From Megaustenia siamemsis (Eukaryota; Mollusca; Gastropoda; Stylommatophora; Ariophantidae): a DNA stretch of 64,000 nt. Positions 9,768 to 20,766 of the stretch are shown here, one piece after another (the first letter of the stretch is position 1; each line of letters opens with the position of its first letter). Location: the NCBI GenBank assembly GCA_032433765.1, contig JAVIAB010000160.1:36022780-36086779 (forward strand), in the 5' to 3' direction. The notes under the pieces are model-generated. The model was not told the DNA's origin. It saw only the letters and a program-made list of their open reading frames with translations, and made no database searches. The position numbers and the translations under genes are program-made.

Positions 9768-9902
9768 TCTCAACTCTGTTGTACATCTACCATCCCACCT
9801 CTGTTGTACATCCACAATCTCACATCTGTTGTACATCTACCATCTCACCTCTGTTGTACATCTACCATCTCATCTCTGTTGTACATATACCATCTCACTG
9901 CT
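9768..9902. repeat. 25 bp tandem repeat derived from LINE B
   Basis: About five copies of ATCTCACCTCTGTTGTACAT plus CTACC. The same sequence occurs once inside LINE B copies (for example 30236-30262), where the minus strand encodes GRCTTEVRCRM. So a short LINE coding segment has been multiplied here without the rest of the element. Confidence 0.8.
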
Positions 9903-10526
9903 TCTTGTTTGAGTTGAAGCTTTAGAGTGTGTTTCCAAAGATTGCGGTTAAGGCTATCTGAGGGATACCGCTAGTTGGTGAATATGCGATCGTCCTTGTT
10001 ATCAAACCTGATCTGTGAAGTTAGAATTTGGACATGAAGTAAACAAACCAACAGAATGGTACAGACCACAAGGAAGTAACTACCCAGAGTAATATTTCTC
10101 TCTGGAGAATTTGAGGGAGAGGGGGAAGAAGAAAGTATTGGTTAGGTCAGTGCAAAAAGATTATTATAACATTCCCTTCTCTTCCTTCCCGCCCCCCCCC
10201 ACCCACCTTTTTTTACACACACACGCACAGACAACATAAGACAACAACCTGCGCATTTTCTTTAACATTCCGTACGAAAAGAGATAATAAAGCTATGCGG
10301 ATGAAAAGTTATCGATAAGGTTTTAGGGATCTCTTAGCTTCGCCGTATAACGAATGAAAAAGTTCGATAAAGGAAACATTTGACACAAATAATCGTAGTA
10401 TATGGTGATTTCTTTTTTTTATTTTATAGAAGATACCAAAAATAAAATGATTTGGTCCAGTATCTTGACATCTGACCCTAGCTAAGACCATTCTATAAAG
10501 AACTGTAATTGGTGGGGGAAGGGGGC
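9903..10526. other. no gene seen; C-run
   Basis: No exon or transposon was recognised. A C-rich run lies at 10188-10200 and is followed by a T-run and short CA stretch. A T-rich run is at 10411-10424. Confidence 0.4.
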
Positions 10527-11212
10527 AGCGAGGTAGACAGAGAGGTAGACATAGCGGTTGACAGAGAGGTAGACAGAGGGGTTGACAGAGGAGTTGACAG
10601 AGAGGTAGACAGAGGGTAGACAAAGAGGTAGACATAGCGGTTGACAGAGAGGTAGACAGAGGGGTTGACAGAGGAGTTGACAGAGAGGTAGACAGAGAGG
10701 TAGACAGAGAGGTTGACAGAGGGGTAGACAAAGAGGTAGACAGAGAAGTAGACAGAGAGGTAGACAGAGAGGTAGTCTGAGGAGTAGACAGAGAGGTAGA
10801 CAGAGAGGGAGACAGAGAGGTTGACAGAGAGGTAGACAAAGAGGTAGACAGAGAAGTGGACAGAGAGGTATACAGAGAGGTAGTCTGAGGAGTAGACTGA
10901 GAGGTAGACAGAGAGGTAGACAGAGAGGTTGACAGAGGGGTAGACAAAGAGGTAGACAGAGAAGTAGACAGAGAGGTAGACAGAGAGGTAGTCTGAGGAG
11001 TTGACAGAGAGGTAGACAGAGAGGTAGACAGAGAGGTAGACAGAGAGGTAGTCTGAGGAGTAGACAGAGGGGTAGACAGAGAGGTAGACAGAGATGTAGA
11101 CAGAGGGGTTGACAGAGAGGCAGACAGAGAGGTAGACAGAGGGGTTGACAGAGACGTTGACAGAGAGGTAGACAGAGAGGTTGACATAATGGTAGACAAA
11201 GAGGTAGACAGA
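10527..11212. repeat. 11-12 bp degenerate minisatellite (gaggtagacaga)
   Basis: About 57 short units of the form gacagagaggta, gacagaggggtt or gtctgaggagta. Larger blocks recur (for example the gtctgaggagtagac block at several positions), giving loose higher-order structure. Two minus-strand frames stay open through it, one reading STSLSTPLST and one LCLPLCLPLC. Both are low-complexity by-products. Confidence 0.93.
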
Positions 11213-11293
11213 GAAAGAGATTGGAAGATAATATCAAGAAATGGACAGAACTCAACTTCACAGAGTCCCAAAGAATGACTGAAAAGAGAGACG

Positions 11294-11371
11294 GAAGGAA
11301 GGAAGGAAGGAAGGAAGGAAGGAAGGAAGGAAGGAAGGAAGGAAGGAAGGAAGGAAGGAAGGAAGGAAGGA
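11294..11371. repeat. (GGAA)n microsatellite
   Basis: About 19 consecutive GGAA units without interruption. Confidence 0.97.
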
Positions 11372-11625
11372 AAAATAGAGGAGAGGGGAAAATACAGTGA
11401 AAACAGGGTACTTTCAAGGAAAGATAGATCGTGAACGATACGAAAGCGTGAAAAGATAAAGCTTGATTTCGTGGCACCATAATTGATCCGCTGCGAAATA
11501 ATACATGAAACTTTTTAAAACTGAAATTATTTTTTTTTAGAGACGTCATCATCTGTGCCAAGCCCCTAGACCAAGTGAAGAGTGTAAAAGTATATAGACT
11601 GGGAAAGAATAGATCACATAATGGT

Positions 11626-11627
<2 letters not shown>

Positions 11628-11691
<64 letters not shown>
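11628..11691. repeat. (TA)n microsatellite
   Basis: About 32 perfect TA dinucleotides, directly followed by the 20 bp repeat. Confidence 0.98.
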
Positions 11692-11693
<2 letters not shown>

Positions 11694-11965
11694 TGGGTCA
11701 GAGAGATATATCTTGGGTCGGAGAGATATTGCTTGGGTCAGAGAGATATAGCTTGGGTCAGAGAGATATAGCTTGGGTCGGTCGGAGAGATATAGCTTGG
11801 GTCGGAGAGATATAGCTTGGGTCGAAGAGATATAGCTTGGGTCAGAGAGATATAGTTTGGGTCAGAGAGATATATCTTGGGTCGGAGAGATATAACTTGG
11901 GTCGGAGAGATATAGCTTTGGTCAGAGAGATATAGCTTGGGTCAGAGAGATATAACTTGAGTCGG
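11692..11965. repeat. 20 bp tandem repeat (gagagatatagcttgggtc)
   Basis: About 13-14 units of a 20 bp motif, with variation at ggtcg/ggtca and tatagc/tatatc. The array grades into the (TA)n run on its left, and the shared gatata core suggests the two grew from the same seed. Confidence 0.93.
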
Positions 11966-12564
11966 ATAGCTTAGTATTTTATCCATAGTTAAATGGATGG
12001 TATAGTTACAGCTATAAAACAGGTACCCAATAACATAGCAGGTTTATGGAAAGGAACAGATGTAGCTGTTATTGAAAAGGTGGGGGAATAGATGTAAACT
12101 TGAGACTGTTTCATGCCCATAAATTAGGTTGATAAACCAGGGGGTAGGTTAAGTTTATGAAAGAGATATATCTTAGAGCTCATGTAAGCAGTATCTTTGA
12201 AACTCAGAGATTAACAAAATATCAAGATGAAATTTTGCAAAATTTGACAGAAAAGTCATTTTGAGTTGAACCTTGCATTCACCCGTTGGCTGAGCAGAGA
12301 CTAAGCTAATAAATTATGCAAATGAGATAGAGGTATTTACGCTCAGACATTAAAAGAATTAGAAAGTTGAGAGAAGATTCAGAAGTTTCCAAAATGTAAA
12401 AATAGACGAGCTTAGTTCGGCTTCGGCCGAAACTGCCTGAAGGCAGAAGTGAGTATTTATAGTTATGGTTTTCCACACAGTTAGTTTTTATAAAATAGAG
12501 ATGTAGAGAGAAGATCCACAGATAGGTCACAGTCAGGATGATATAGTTTAATTGAAAAGTGTTT
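11966..12564. other. no gene seen; two adjacent hairpins
   Basis: No coding exon was recognised. At 12415-12445 two short hairpins sit side by side: TTCGGCTTCGGCCGAA and CTGCCTGAAGGCAG. Their role is unknown. Confidence 0.4.
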
Positions 12565-13008
12565 TAATCTTCATCCCAACGTTGTGCTACCAATGCCAGA
12601 CACGGACCCTAGATGCAAGAACAAAAAGAAAAATAATCTCTACTGAGATGAAATGTGTTAGACGATTTTACAAGAAACAGTCTGAGAGATAAGAACATAA
12701 ATGAAGATCTGAGAAAAAGGCTAGGAATAGCCCCCGCCATAGAATATATAAGGAAACAAAAGATAAAATAGTTTGGCCACGTGGCAAGGCAGAAAGATCA
12801 AATGACAACACAACGAGCCTTCAACAAACGTTGTGAGAACACCTGACCCAAGGGTCGACCACGAAAAAGATGGATCGATGGAATATTAGAAGCACTAGGA
12901 AACATAACAGCAGCAGAGGCGAACAGAAGAGCAAAATACCGCAAATTATATCTCCCCTCGACGCTGAAAGGCAAATGAGGAAGGAAAGAAGAAGAAGAAG
13001 AACAGAAG
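12565..13008 (+). mobile_element. LINE A 3' end
   Basis: The plus strand encodes, through several frameshifts and stops, STEMKCVRRF, a VWPRGKAE segment and a DAERQMRKERRRRRT C-terminus that runs into a (GAAGAA)n tail. The nucleotide sequence matches the copies at 41.7, 42.9 and 46.1 kb (for example GGGTCGACCACGAAAAA). The copy is 5'-truncated and decayed. Confidence 0.78.
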
Positions 13009-13010
13009 TA

Positions 13011-13988
13011 AAGGTAAAGGTAAAGTACGAGACTTGAACCGGCGTCTTAGCACGCGAGTTTACACCCATATGTGCTCGGCCACCTATCTTAGCACGCGAG
13101 TTTACACCCATATGTGCTCGGCCGCCTATCTTAGCACGCGAGTTTACACCCATATGTGCTCGGCCGCCTATCTTAGCACGCGAGTTTACACCCATATGTG
13201 CTCGGCCGCCTATCTTAGCACGCGAGTTTACACCCATATGTGCTCGGCCGCCTATCTTAGCACGCGAGTTTACACCCATATGTGCTCGGCCACCTATCTT
13301 AGCACGCGAGTTTACACCCATATGTGCTCGGCCACCTATCTTAGCACGCGAGTTTACACCCATATGTGCTCGGCCACCTATCTTAGCACGCGAGTTTACA
13401 CCCATATGTGCTCGGCCGCCTATCTTAGCACGCGAGTTTACACCCATATGTGCTCGGCCGCCTATCTTAGCACGCGAGTTTACACCCATATGTGCTCGGC
13501 CGCCTATCTTAGCACGCGAGTTTACACCCATATGTGCTCGGCCGCCTATCTTAGCACGCGAGTTTACACCCATATGTGCTCGGCCGCCTATCTTAGCACG
13601 CGAGTTTACACCCATATGTGCTCGGCCGCCTATCTTAGCACGCGAGTTTACACCCATATGTGCTCGGCCGCCTATCTTAGCACGCGAGTTTACACCCATA
13701 TGTGCTCGGCCGCCTATCTTAGCACGCGAGTTTACACCCATATGTGCTCGGCCGCCTATCCAGAAATGTTCGGATATTTCTGTATAGTGTAGCCTCAAGC
13801 ATCGAAACTCAGATGCGAAGCGACATTCCTCACCTTCCCAGGATAATACCCTGGTACCTATTTCTGCCAACGGCTGGGTCGACCGTGGGGGTATTTTTTT
13901 TTTTTTTTCCAACCACGAGTACAATTCACACTGCACTGCTCCCAGCGGGAATTGAACACGGGTTGTCCGAACGTCGGTAGTCTAGTCG
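13011..13988 (-). mobile_element. SINE B copy expanded by an internal array
   Basis: The plus strand opens GGTAAAGGTAAAGTACGAGA and closes with the reversed tRNA-like head (GGGAATTGAACACGGGTTG, then GTCCGAACGTCGGTAGTC). Outside the array the copy has the usual SINE B order, including the GGCTGGGTCGACCGTGGGGG segment. The normal single segment from CTTAGCACGCGAG to GGCCGCCTAT is repeated 17 times, so the copy is about 980 bp rather than about 310 bp. Confidence 0.93.
13046..13759. repeat. 42 bp x 17 tandem array inside SINE B
   Basis: Exactly 714 bp, or 17 units of 42 bp, each containing CTTAGCACGCGAGTTTACAC and CCATATGTGCTCGGCCGCC. Units differ almost only at one site (gccgcc or gccacc), so the expansion is very recent. 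Both strands are open because 42 is a multiple of three: LSTRVYTHMCSAAY forward and IGGRAHMGVNSRAK reverse. Neither is a gene. Confidence 0.97.
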
Positions 13989-14968
13989 GGTTTAGATGTG
14001 CGACGGGGGATAATCTGACGTCTAACTGTGTTTCATATGTTCGGATTTGGAGTCAAAAACGATGTTCTAACATCATCAAGCGCTATAAATAAAAAAAGTA
14101 TGACTTTCATAATTTTCAGGAGGACGTGAACTTCCGGTCAATATGGTGGATAGGCGGCAGGAACAATTAAAGGCTATGAGTGAAATGTGTTCCTTGTTGC
14201 ATTTTCATCATATTCCAAGTCCGGCTTGGTGCAGGAGCTACTGAGTTAAGTGCTCTGTGCACACCGTGAGCTGTGCGTTTCATCTGTTTTGATCATGTTT
14301 CGATATTCCGATTGTTTACGATGAATGATGATATCGTATGATAGAGAACAGATGGCTGTGTTCACTTTCTGTGCGGTTTTGCCTTATGTCTTTTGGCTTG
14401 TGCTGAGGCTGCTATGATGGGGACTACAGCTACCTTTCTTTGCTTGGGAGATGAGATAGTAATTCAGATAATTCCACTGGCACGGACGGTTGAGCAATTA
14501 TGGATTTTAATTCGTTTGCAGTGATACCAGGGCCTTCCTTAACCATAATGTACCTCCCTACATACATTACGTGTACAACCGATGATCAAATAAATTTGAA
14601 TAAACCAAATTCATAGTCTGTGATTATGGACTACATGAACCCATGTCAGAACAATGTTACCATGTCCTGTTGGATCTATGTAAACTCTGTATCATAAAAT
14701 TGTTATCAGCAGTTCTCAGTCAAATGATATGACTCGGGAGAAAACATATACGATACTAGCACATTGTAGAAGTAGACATTGGAAGCAATTCATGTTTCAG
14801 AACGAAAAGAGTATCATGTTTTGCGGAATTATGGATTTTCGGAGTTTCATCTTAACAAATTTGATAAGGTTGTGAGGAAACTTTAGCACCCTGTGATGTC
14901 TGACTACTGGCACACCTGGGTGCTCAAGACGTTTAACTTACCTGTAATGTGCGGGAGACCAGACTAAG
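13989..14968. other. no gene seen
   Basis: About 980 bases with no long frame, no tandem structure and no recognised element. It could be unique intergenic or intronic sequence. Confidence 0.4.
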
Positions 14969-15186
14969 AGCACACGTATATAGAATACGGTGTTATAGCG
15001 ACCATAATTTTTACATGCCTTCGGGATAATGTGGTCTGTTACGTCCGTGCCGCTTTACTTTCCTGGAAAAAAAAACCGGTACCCATTTAAGAGATGGATG
15101 AAACCGGAAGCCGTCGATCAGAATCGAACACGACTTTCTTGTCCTTTGTAGTCCAGTTCACTAACCACTGAGTTATCGCGGCTCCC
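14969..15186 (-). mobile_element. SINE A copy, diverged
   Basis: Reversed SINE A with the head complement ATCGCGGCTCCC at the right end and the body (GTCCGTGCCGCTTTACTTTCC split by changes). It lacks part of the 3' region and has several small deletions, so it is older than the other copies. Confidence 0.85.
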
Positions 15187-15762
15187 GGCCTTTGCTAATC
15201 GAAGATAATATTATGGTAGCAAATAAATAGAAGAATATCTAAACAATTGTACAGAAAGACATATGTGAAGAGACAAGATAACTTACCCCAGCACAAATCA
15301 TCTCATTATTATGATAATTCTTACAAAGTAATGACAGCCGTGTATTTACATATATTATGGAATCACGTCATACATCATTTGAATGTTAAATATAGGGTTT
15401 TCTAAACACGTTAATAAGTTCGTATCGTTGTATTTATATAGATAACAAATAGCTACTGTCTTAATTTAACATCCAACACATGCCCATGCGCCTGACAGGA
15501 GACTACATGTAATCTCTTTAATGCTGGACAGCACGAGACACGTTTGTGTATAATGCGACAACCGGCAGATTCAGAGATTGTGGCAAGGGGGCGGGGGGGG
15601 GGGGGATAAATATTTCTAGAACTGCATGGATTTAGAATTCTATGGGGAGCAGATAATGGGAATATTAGGTCAATGGTTCTCATAGTGGGCAGTAGAGGTA
15701 CTTGAGACGAGGCGTAATTCCAGAAAGAAGAGTAGCGTGATGGGAGCCAGGAGGATGGAAAT
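15187..15762. other. no gene seen; G-run
   Basis: AT-rich sequence with a G-rich run at 15587-15604 (about 13 consecutive Gs). No exon or element was recognised. Confidence 0.4.
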
Positions 15763-16018
15763 CATCATCATCAAGTACCGAGTTTGCTGGCGTACGTGAC
15801 CATGTCTCTCCACAATTCTCGATCTCGACAGTTATTTATCATTTCTGTTGTTGACCTTCTGCTAAGCCATTCTCTTAAGCTGTCTGGTATTTTTTCTCTT
15901 TGCTTTCCTCTATCTCTTCGTCCTTCAACTTTCCCAGTTGTTACAATATATTCCAGTTGTTCTCTTCTCATTACATGGCCAATAAAATTATGACTGTTTC
16001 TTCCTAATATTGGACACT
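15763..16018 (-). mobile_element. LINE B 3' end
   Basis: Minus strand: MRREQLEYIVTTGKVEGRRD, RGKQREKIPDSLREWLSRRS, NNCRDRELWRDMVTYASKLG and T, then a TGA stop that is the first unit of the (TGA)n tail (CATCATCATCA at 15764). It is a 5'-truncated C-terminal fragment of the most common LINE here. Confidence 0.85.
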
Positions 16019-16231
16019 AGCAGGATGGACATAGAGAGATTGAAATACCAATATAGAGGGAGTGGGAAGAGTGCTGATGGAATTTTGGGGAGAAAATATA
16101 TCAAATAAACCAGGGGTAACAGCATCAGCAATACAAAGCAACAGTTAAGCTTACGCTAAAGAGGAAAAGAAAGAAAGATTTAAATGTAGATGAAAACGGT
16201 ATAGCTATAACTTTACCTACATGTGGGACAA

Positions 16232-16492
16232 GGGAGCCGCGATAGCTCAGTGGTTAGTGAACTGGACTACAAAGGACAGGGGGTAGGGTTCGATCCCAAC
16301 CGACGGCTTCCGGGTTCACCCAGCCTTAAATGGGTACTGAATTTTTTTTGGGAAAGTAAAACGGCACGGGCGTAATACTGACCACATTACCCCAAAAATC
16401 ATGTGCCGAAGGTCCGTACAATTTATGGTCACTAACACCATATTCCCTATACGCCGCCACTTGGCGTGGCGGGAGTACTTTACTTTTTTTTT
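16232..16492 (+). mobile_element. SINE A full-length copy
   Basis: The head GGGAGCCGCGATAGCTCAGT carries box A TAGCTCAGTGGTTAG and box B GGGTTCGATCCC, both intact. The body and TACTTTACT(T)8 tail are complete. It is flanked by an imperfect 12 bp duplication (ACATGTGGGACA left, ACATGGGGGACA right). Confidence 0.93.
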
Positions 16493-16554
16493 ACATGGGG
16501 GACAGCATCTAGCGAAGTCCCTAGACACTAGGAACTGAATTTTGAATGTTAATC

Positions 16555-16820
16555 CGTATTTCCCTGGCAGCAGTGTGCACAGGGTTTCCTCGCCGTACAG
16601 GCAGATAACACCGTCTTCGGAGGTACTAATATTGTTATCGTCGATGAGTAATTACGTTTGAAGCCGGGCCTCGCTGTTGAGACCAGGAGTGACGGCCGCA
16701 GAGAGAAATCATAAATAAAGATCCCTATTGATGCAGCTGGGATTTGAACTCACAACCTCTCTGTTTCAAGACTGGTGTCTTGCCTCATCACCAACCAGTC
16801 TCTTCGATCCCCGCCCCCAT
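16555..16820 (-). mobile_element. SINE D candidate (tRNA-derived)
   Basis: Reading the minus strand: GGGGATCGAAGAGACTGG, TTGGTGATGAGGCAAGACAC, then GTTGTGAGTTCAAATCCCAG. The last is a good box B (GAGTTCAAATCCC), and the upstream TGGTTGGTGATGAGGC can serve as box A. Only one copy is in this window, so the family ends are not defined. Confidence 0.55.
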
Positions 16821-17491
16821 TAAAAACAACATAGCGACTAGTTTACAGAATATCCGAACAAGAAAATATTGCTGATATGAAATTGAAGTGAACAAGACGG
16901 CGCCAAATGAGCCTGACAGCCAGTGGGACTGAATAAAAGTCTCATTTATCCGTCCCACTGACAGTACCATTTTCATCTACATATAATAATTTCTTTTTAA
17001 AATTCACATTCTCATCAAATAAATGACTTAGTTCTCTTGTTAATGGATTGCGTTGCTCTGTGTTTTACACCAAACGGTTCAGTGCAACCGTCTTCACCAC
17101 GCTTTTTTTCAGAACTACTTTTGCAGTATATGATCCCTTGCCCTTCCATCAAGGCAACTGCTGTTTGTATTCAAAGTTTCATCTCCTAAGAAAGCAGTCT
17201 TACCGGACTAGCGACTCTTCCTGTGATTGAGTCACGTTGTCCTTCGGTTACACGTCCGGACTGGCACGCTGAATTGATTTTACCTGATTTAATTGCCAAG
17301 TTCTGGGCGTGTTCCAAACTTTGACAACGTGCAGTAGAATTTGGGCAAGGTAAACATGTTTTTCTATCGGTAGTTAAATAAAAACTCAGACACGAACACC
17401 TTGTGACGACTGCTCAGGACAAGCGGCCTTTATTCTCCGGTTCTATATGTCCCTCAGGAGATCACTGTAATGGGATAAAGCCGTAAAAATA
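16821..17491. other. no gene seen
   Basis: No recognised exon or repeat; only short frames. Confidence 0.4.
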
Positions 17492-17651
17492 CGAGGGGCG
17501 TTCAAAATGTAATGCACCACATCGGTTTTCTCAGCTAATAATAAACATAGAAGCATGAAAGTTTGCACACTTTAAATATGGTATACATAGATTGTTTGCA
17601 CTAAATTGCACTTCAATCGGCCAAATAGAACGACTGTACTAAACAGTTGAA

Positions 17652-19084
17652 ATGGAGCATGCAACTTGCGTTATAAGCAACGAATTCTGATAGAATTTCT
17701 CGTTTTAGAGAATGAAACTGTTGTGAACATTCACAAGCGCCTATGTGATGTGTATGGACGTTTTGCAGTCGACAGGAGCATAGTAAGTCGCTGGGTTCAG
17801 AAAATAAAAGAATCGGAAAGCGGAGATGCGGAACTTCTTGATCGGGAGCGCTGTGGACGGCCTGCCACCGCATCACTACTCAGCATTTGGTCTTAAAGTT
17901 GTCAGTCAGCATTGGTAGTGAAAATGCAATTATAAAAACTCTCTGATTCTCTAAGGTTTGTGCAAGATGGGTTCCACGAAATCTCACAAATGAGCACCGA
18001 TTGCAAAGAAAAGCAATTTATTCTAAACTGTTGGAGTGTTACAATGTTGATGAAGATAACTTTTTGGCTAATATTGTTACAGTTGACGAAACCTGGACAT
18101 ATCATTTTGAACCTGAGACAAAAAGACAGTCAATGGAGTGGCATCATCCGCACTCACCACGAAGAAAGAAATTAAAAACAACTGGAAAGGTCATGGTCAC
18201 TGCCTTTTGGGGCATTGAATGTGCGATTCTTGTGGATGTTATACCAAGAGGGGAGACAATCAATTCACAAGCTTACATTAAGATATTGAAGGTGCGATTC
18301 TTGTGGATGTTATACCAAGAGGGGAAACAATCAATTCACAAGCTTACATTAAGATATTGAAGGTGCGATTCTTGTGGATGTTATACCAAGAAGAAAGACA
18401 ATCAATTCGCAAGCTTACATTAAGATATTGAAGGTGCGATTCTTGTGGATGTTATACCAAGAGAAGAGACAATCAATTCGTAAGCTTACATTAAGATATT
18501 GAATGTGCGATTCTTGTGGATGTTTTACCAAGAGGAGAGACAATCAATTCGCAAGCTTACATTTAGATATTGAAGGTGTGATTCTTGTGGATGTTATACC
18601 AAGAGGAGAGACAATCAATTCGCAAGCTTACATTTAGATATTGAATGTGCGATTCTTGTGGATGTTATACCAAGAGGAGAGACAATCAATTCGCAAGCTT
18701 ACATTTAGATATTGAATGTGCGATTCTTGTGGATGTTATACCAAGAGGGGAGACAATCAATTCGCAAGCTTACATTTAGATATTGAATGTGCGATTCTTG
18801 TGGATGTTATACCAAGAGGAGAGACAATCAATTCGCAAGCTTACATTTAGATATTGAAAAAAACTCATCAACGTTTTCGCAGATTTTGGCCGCACAAGAA
18901 CTCATCAGACCCACTTCTTCTTCACAACAATAAGCGCCCTCACACAAGTCTGGCAACACTGGAAGCAATCACTAAATTTGGTTGGACTGTACTCCCTCAT
19001 CCACCATACAGCGCTTATTTGGCACTCTCTGATTTCCATCTCTTTGGTCCACTTAAAGATGCCTCTCCGTGGAATAAGGTTTGA
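17652..19084 (+). pseudogene. mariner transposase, broken
   Basis: The ATG at 17652 is out of frame with the body. Readable pieces are RYKQRILIEFLVLENETVVN, VSRWVQKIKESES, a decayed linker, AIYSKLLECYNVDEDNFLAN, VTVDETWTYHFEPETKRQSM and GKVMVTAFWGIECAILVDVI. The 71 bp array interrupts it, and it resumes with FRRFWPHKNSSDPLLLHNNK, RPHTSLATLEAITKFGWTV and LSDFHLFGPLKDA. The first catalytic Asp (VDETW) and third Asp (codon 19031) are kept. The second, at codon 18926, is AAC (Asn) in LLHNNKRPH, again exactly 35 codons from the third. Multiple frameshifts are present and the C-terminus is lost. Confidence 0.92.
18215..18853. repeat. 71 bp x 9 tandem array inside mariner transposase
   Basis: Exactly 639 bp, or nine 71 bp units starting TTGAATGTGCGATTCTTGTG and ending GCAAGCTTACATTTAGATA. 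Each unit is the transposase segment ILVDVIPRGETINSQAYIKI. Because 71 is not a multiple of three, each copy shifts the frame. Units fall into an early type (acattaagata) and a late type (acatttagata), showing stepwise growth. Confidence 0.97.
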
Positions 19085-19411
19085 AGATGATGAAGACTTG
19101 ATGCATGCAGTGAAGAAATGGCTACACGATCAAGACAATGACTGGTACATGCTATGAATACATGTACTCGTTACGGGCTGGAGTAAAGCTGTACAAGTGG
19201 ATAGGGATAATATTGAACGATTCCGAGATATACTTTGTAAAAAGTTCATACTTTTGAATTAGCGGTTCCCGAGAAAACCTGTGTAGTGCATTGCTTTCTG
19301 AATGCACGAATTAGTTTGTTGTTGTTTATTCCAAGTTGTTTATCTTTACAACGATATGGTTTCACAAAGAAATAAACAATTTACGTTTATAGTTTTATGT
19401 ATTTAGAATAG

Positions 19412-19975
19412 TATCATCATCATCATGTGCCATACCGGTTGGCGTAGGCGATCATGTCCCTACACACAATCTTCTATCTACAGTGCATCGTATCAGTTCT
19501 GTTGTTGACTGTTTTCCATGCCATGACACCAAGCTATCCAGTATTTTCTCTCTTTGTCGTCCGCGATCTCTCTTTCCTTTTATTTTGCCCGTTGTAACCA
19601 AGTATTCCAACTTTCCTCTTCTCATGGTGTGTTCGAAAAATGTTGATTGCTTCTTTCTGATGCTTTTTAAGAGCTCCCTTTTTGTGTTGGCCTCTTTGAG
19701 AACTTCCTCATTGGTCTTTTTAACTGTCCAGGGAACTTTCAACATTCTTCTGAGAAATCCCATCTCTGTGGCCTCTAATCGTCTTTTCATTTGTTTGTCT
19801 ATTGTCCATGATTCGCTTCCATAGGTCAGAATTGGTTCTATATAGCACCGATGAACTCTCTTTCTCATTTTTATTGACATAGATTTGTTGCATAAGATAT
19901 TTTTCATTTTCTGAAATGCTATTTTGGCCTGAGCTATTCTGCTTTTTATTTCTACACAATAACATCACAGTTCAA
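19412..19975 (-). mobile_element. LINE B2 3' end
   Basis: Minus strand: MRKRVHRCYIEPILTYGSES, WTIDKQMKRRLEATEMGFLR, RMLKVPWTVKKTNEEVLKEA, MRRGKLEYLVTTGKIKGKRD and VSWHGKQSTTELIRCTVDRR, ending near YGT followed by TGA in the (TGA)n tail. It is a sister family of LINE B. One frameshift near the C-terminus creates the early end CVGT. Confidence 0.85.
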
Positions 19976-20766
19976 TTTTCGACAGGGTGTGATTAATTAA
20001 CTCTTTCGGTGCGGAAGGTTATTATTAATTTAGAGGTAGAGATTTCAGAGACAAAATTGTTCATGTTTTTAAGTATTAATCTACATGTTTATATTTATCT
20101 AACACTTAACACATTGCATATAGATTTTTAGATAATTAAACAAGGAATTATATTTCACCAATACCGAGATGATAAAAGACATATGAAAAAGAATATGGTT
20201 TAATGTCATTTTACACTAACCAAATTAAGAGTGTGACGAACTGTGCAGCTAAACGTACATGACCGAATTCAGTCAGCATGGCGCATGGTGCTTCAAAACG
20301 TACGGAAGAAGTTAATTGAAAACAAACAATTCGATGTGGAAGCTCCTGAAACACCTTAGTTGTGGTAATATAACAGGCACTGGTTGTAATTAATTTACAT
20401 TATTTTGGTGAACCTGGGTTGTTAATGGACTCTGAGATTTAAAACAGATTTTGAGCTTATGAAAAAGAGTTTCAGTTTCTTAGGTAAAACGAAAATACAA
20501 AATCTTTACAACGTTTCGTCCAAAGAAATAATGTCAAATTCTTACAAACAAACGTACACAGATATTCCATCTAAAAAACGTTCCTGGATTAAGTAAGGAA
20601 AGTTATGGTTACATACAAGAGCGACAAAAGTCGTGCTGGAATTATCACACAGTTATTGATTTTCTAGGGAAAATTGTCATTACATTGAGGATGTTTTAAC
20701 TATTTAAGAATTAATGTCTTAACAAGAATGGTGTGAATTCTGCGACGTAGATTTGTGATGATATAG
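19976..20766. other. no gene seen
   Basis: About 790 AT-rich bases without long frames or recognised elements, between a LINE and the 43 bp array. Confidence 0.4.

Larger units (their letters stand above)
17492..19308 (+). mobile_element. mariner, second copy, expanded and decayed
   Basis: The left end is CGAGGGGCGTTCAAAATGTA after a TA; the right end is a diverged complement (GTGCATTGCTTTCTGAATGC). It belongs to the same mariner group as the copy at 745 but a different subfamily, since its end sequence and many residues differ. It is 1817 bp long because 9 copies of a 71 bp internal block replace one. Confidence 0.9.

Noticed and set aside
10309..11561. Long Ser/Thr- or Leu/Cys/Pro-rich minus-strand ORFs
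   Set aside because: They are translations of a degenerate 12 bp repeat plus the (GGAA)n run.
12821..13936. 371-codon minus-strand and 252-codon plus-strand ORFs
   Set aside because: Both come from the 42 bp array in SINE B; the unit is a multiple of three and has no stop on either strand.
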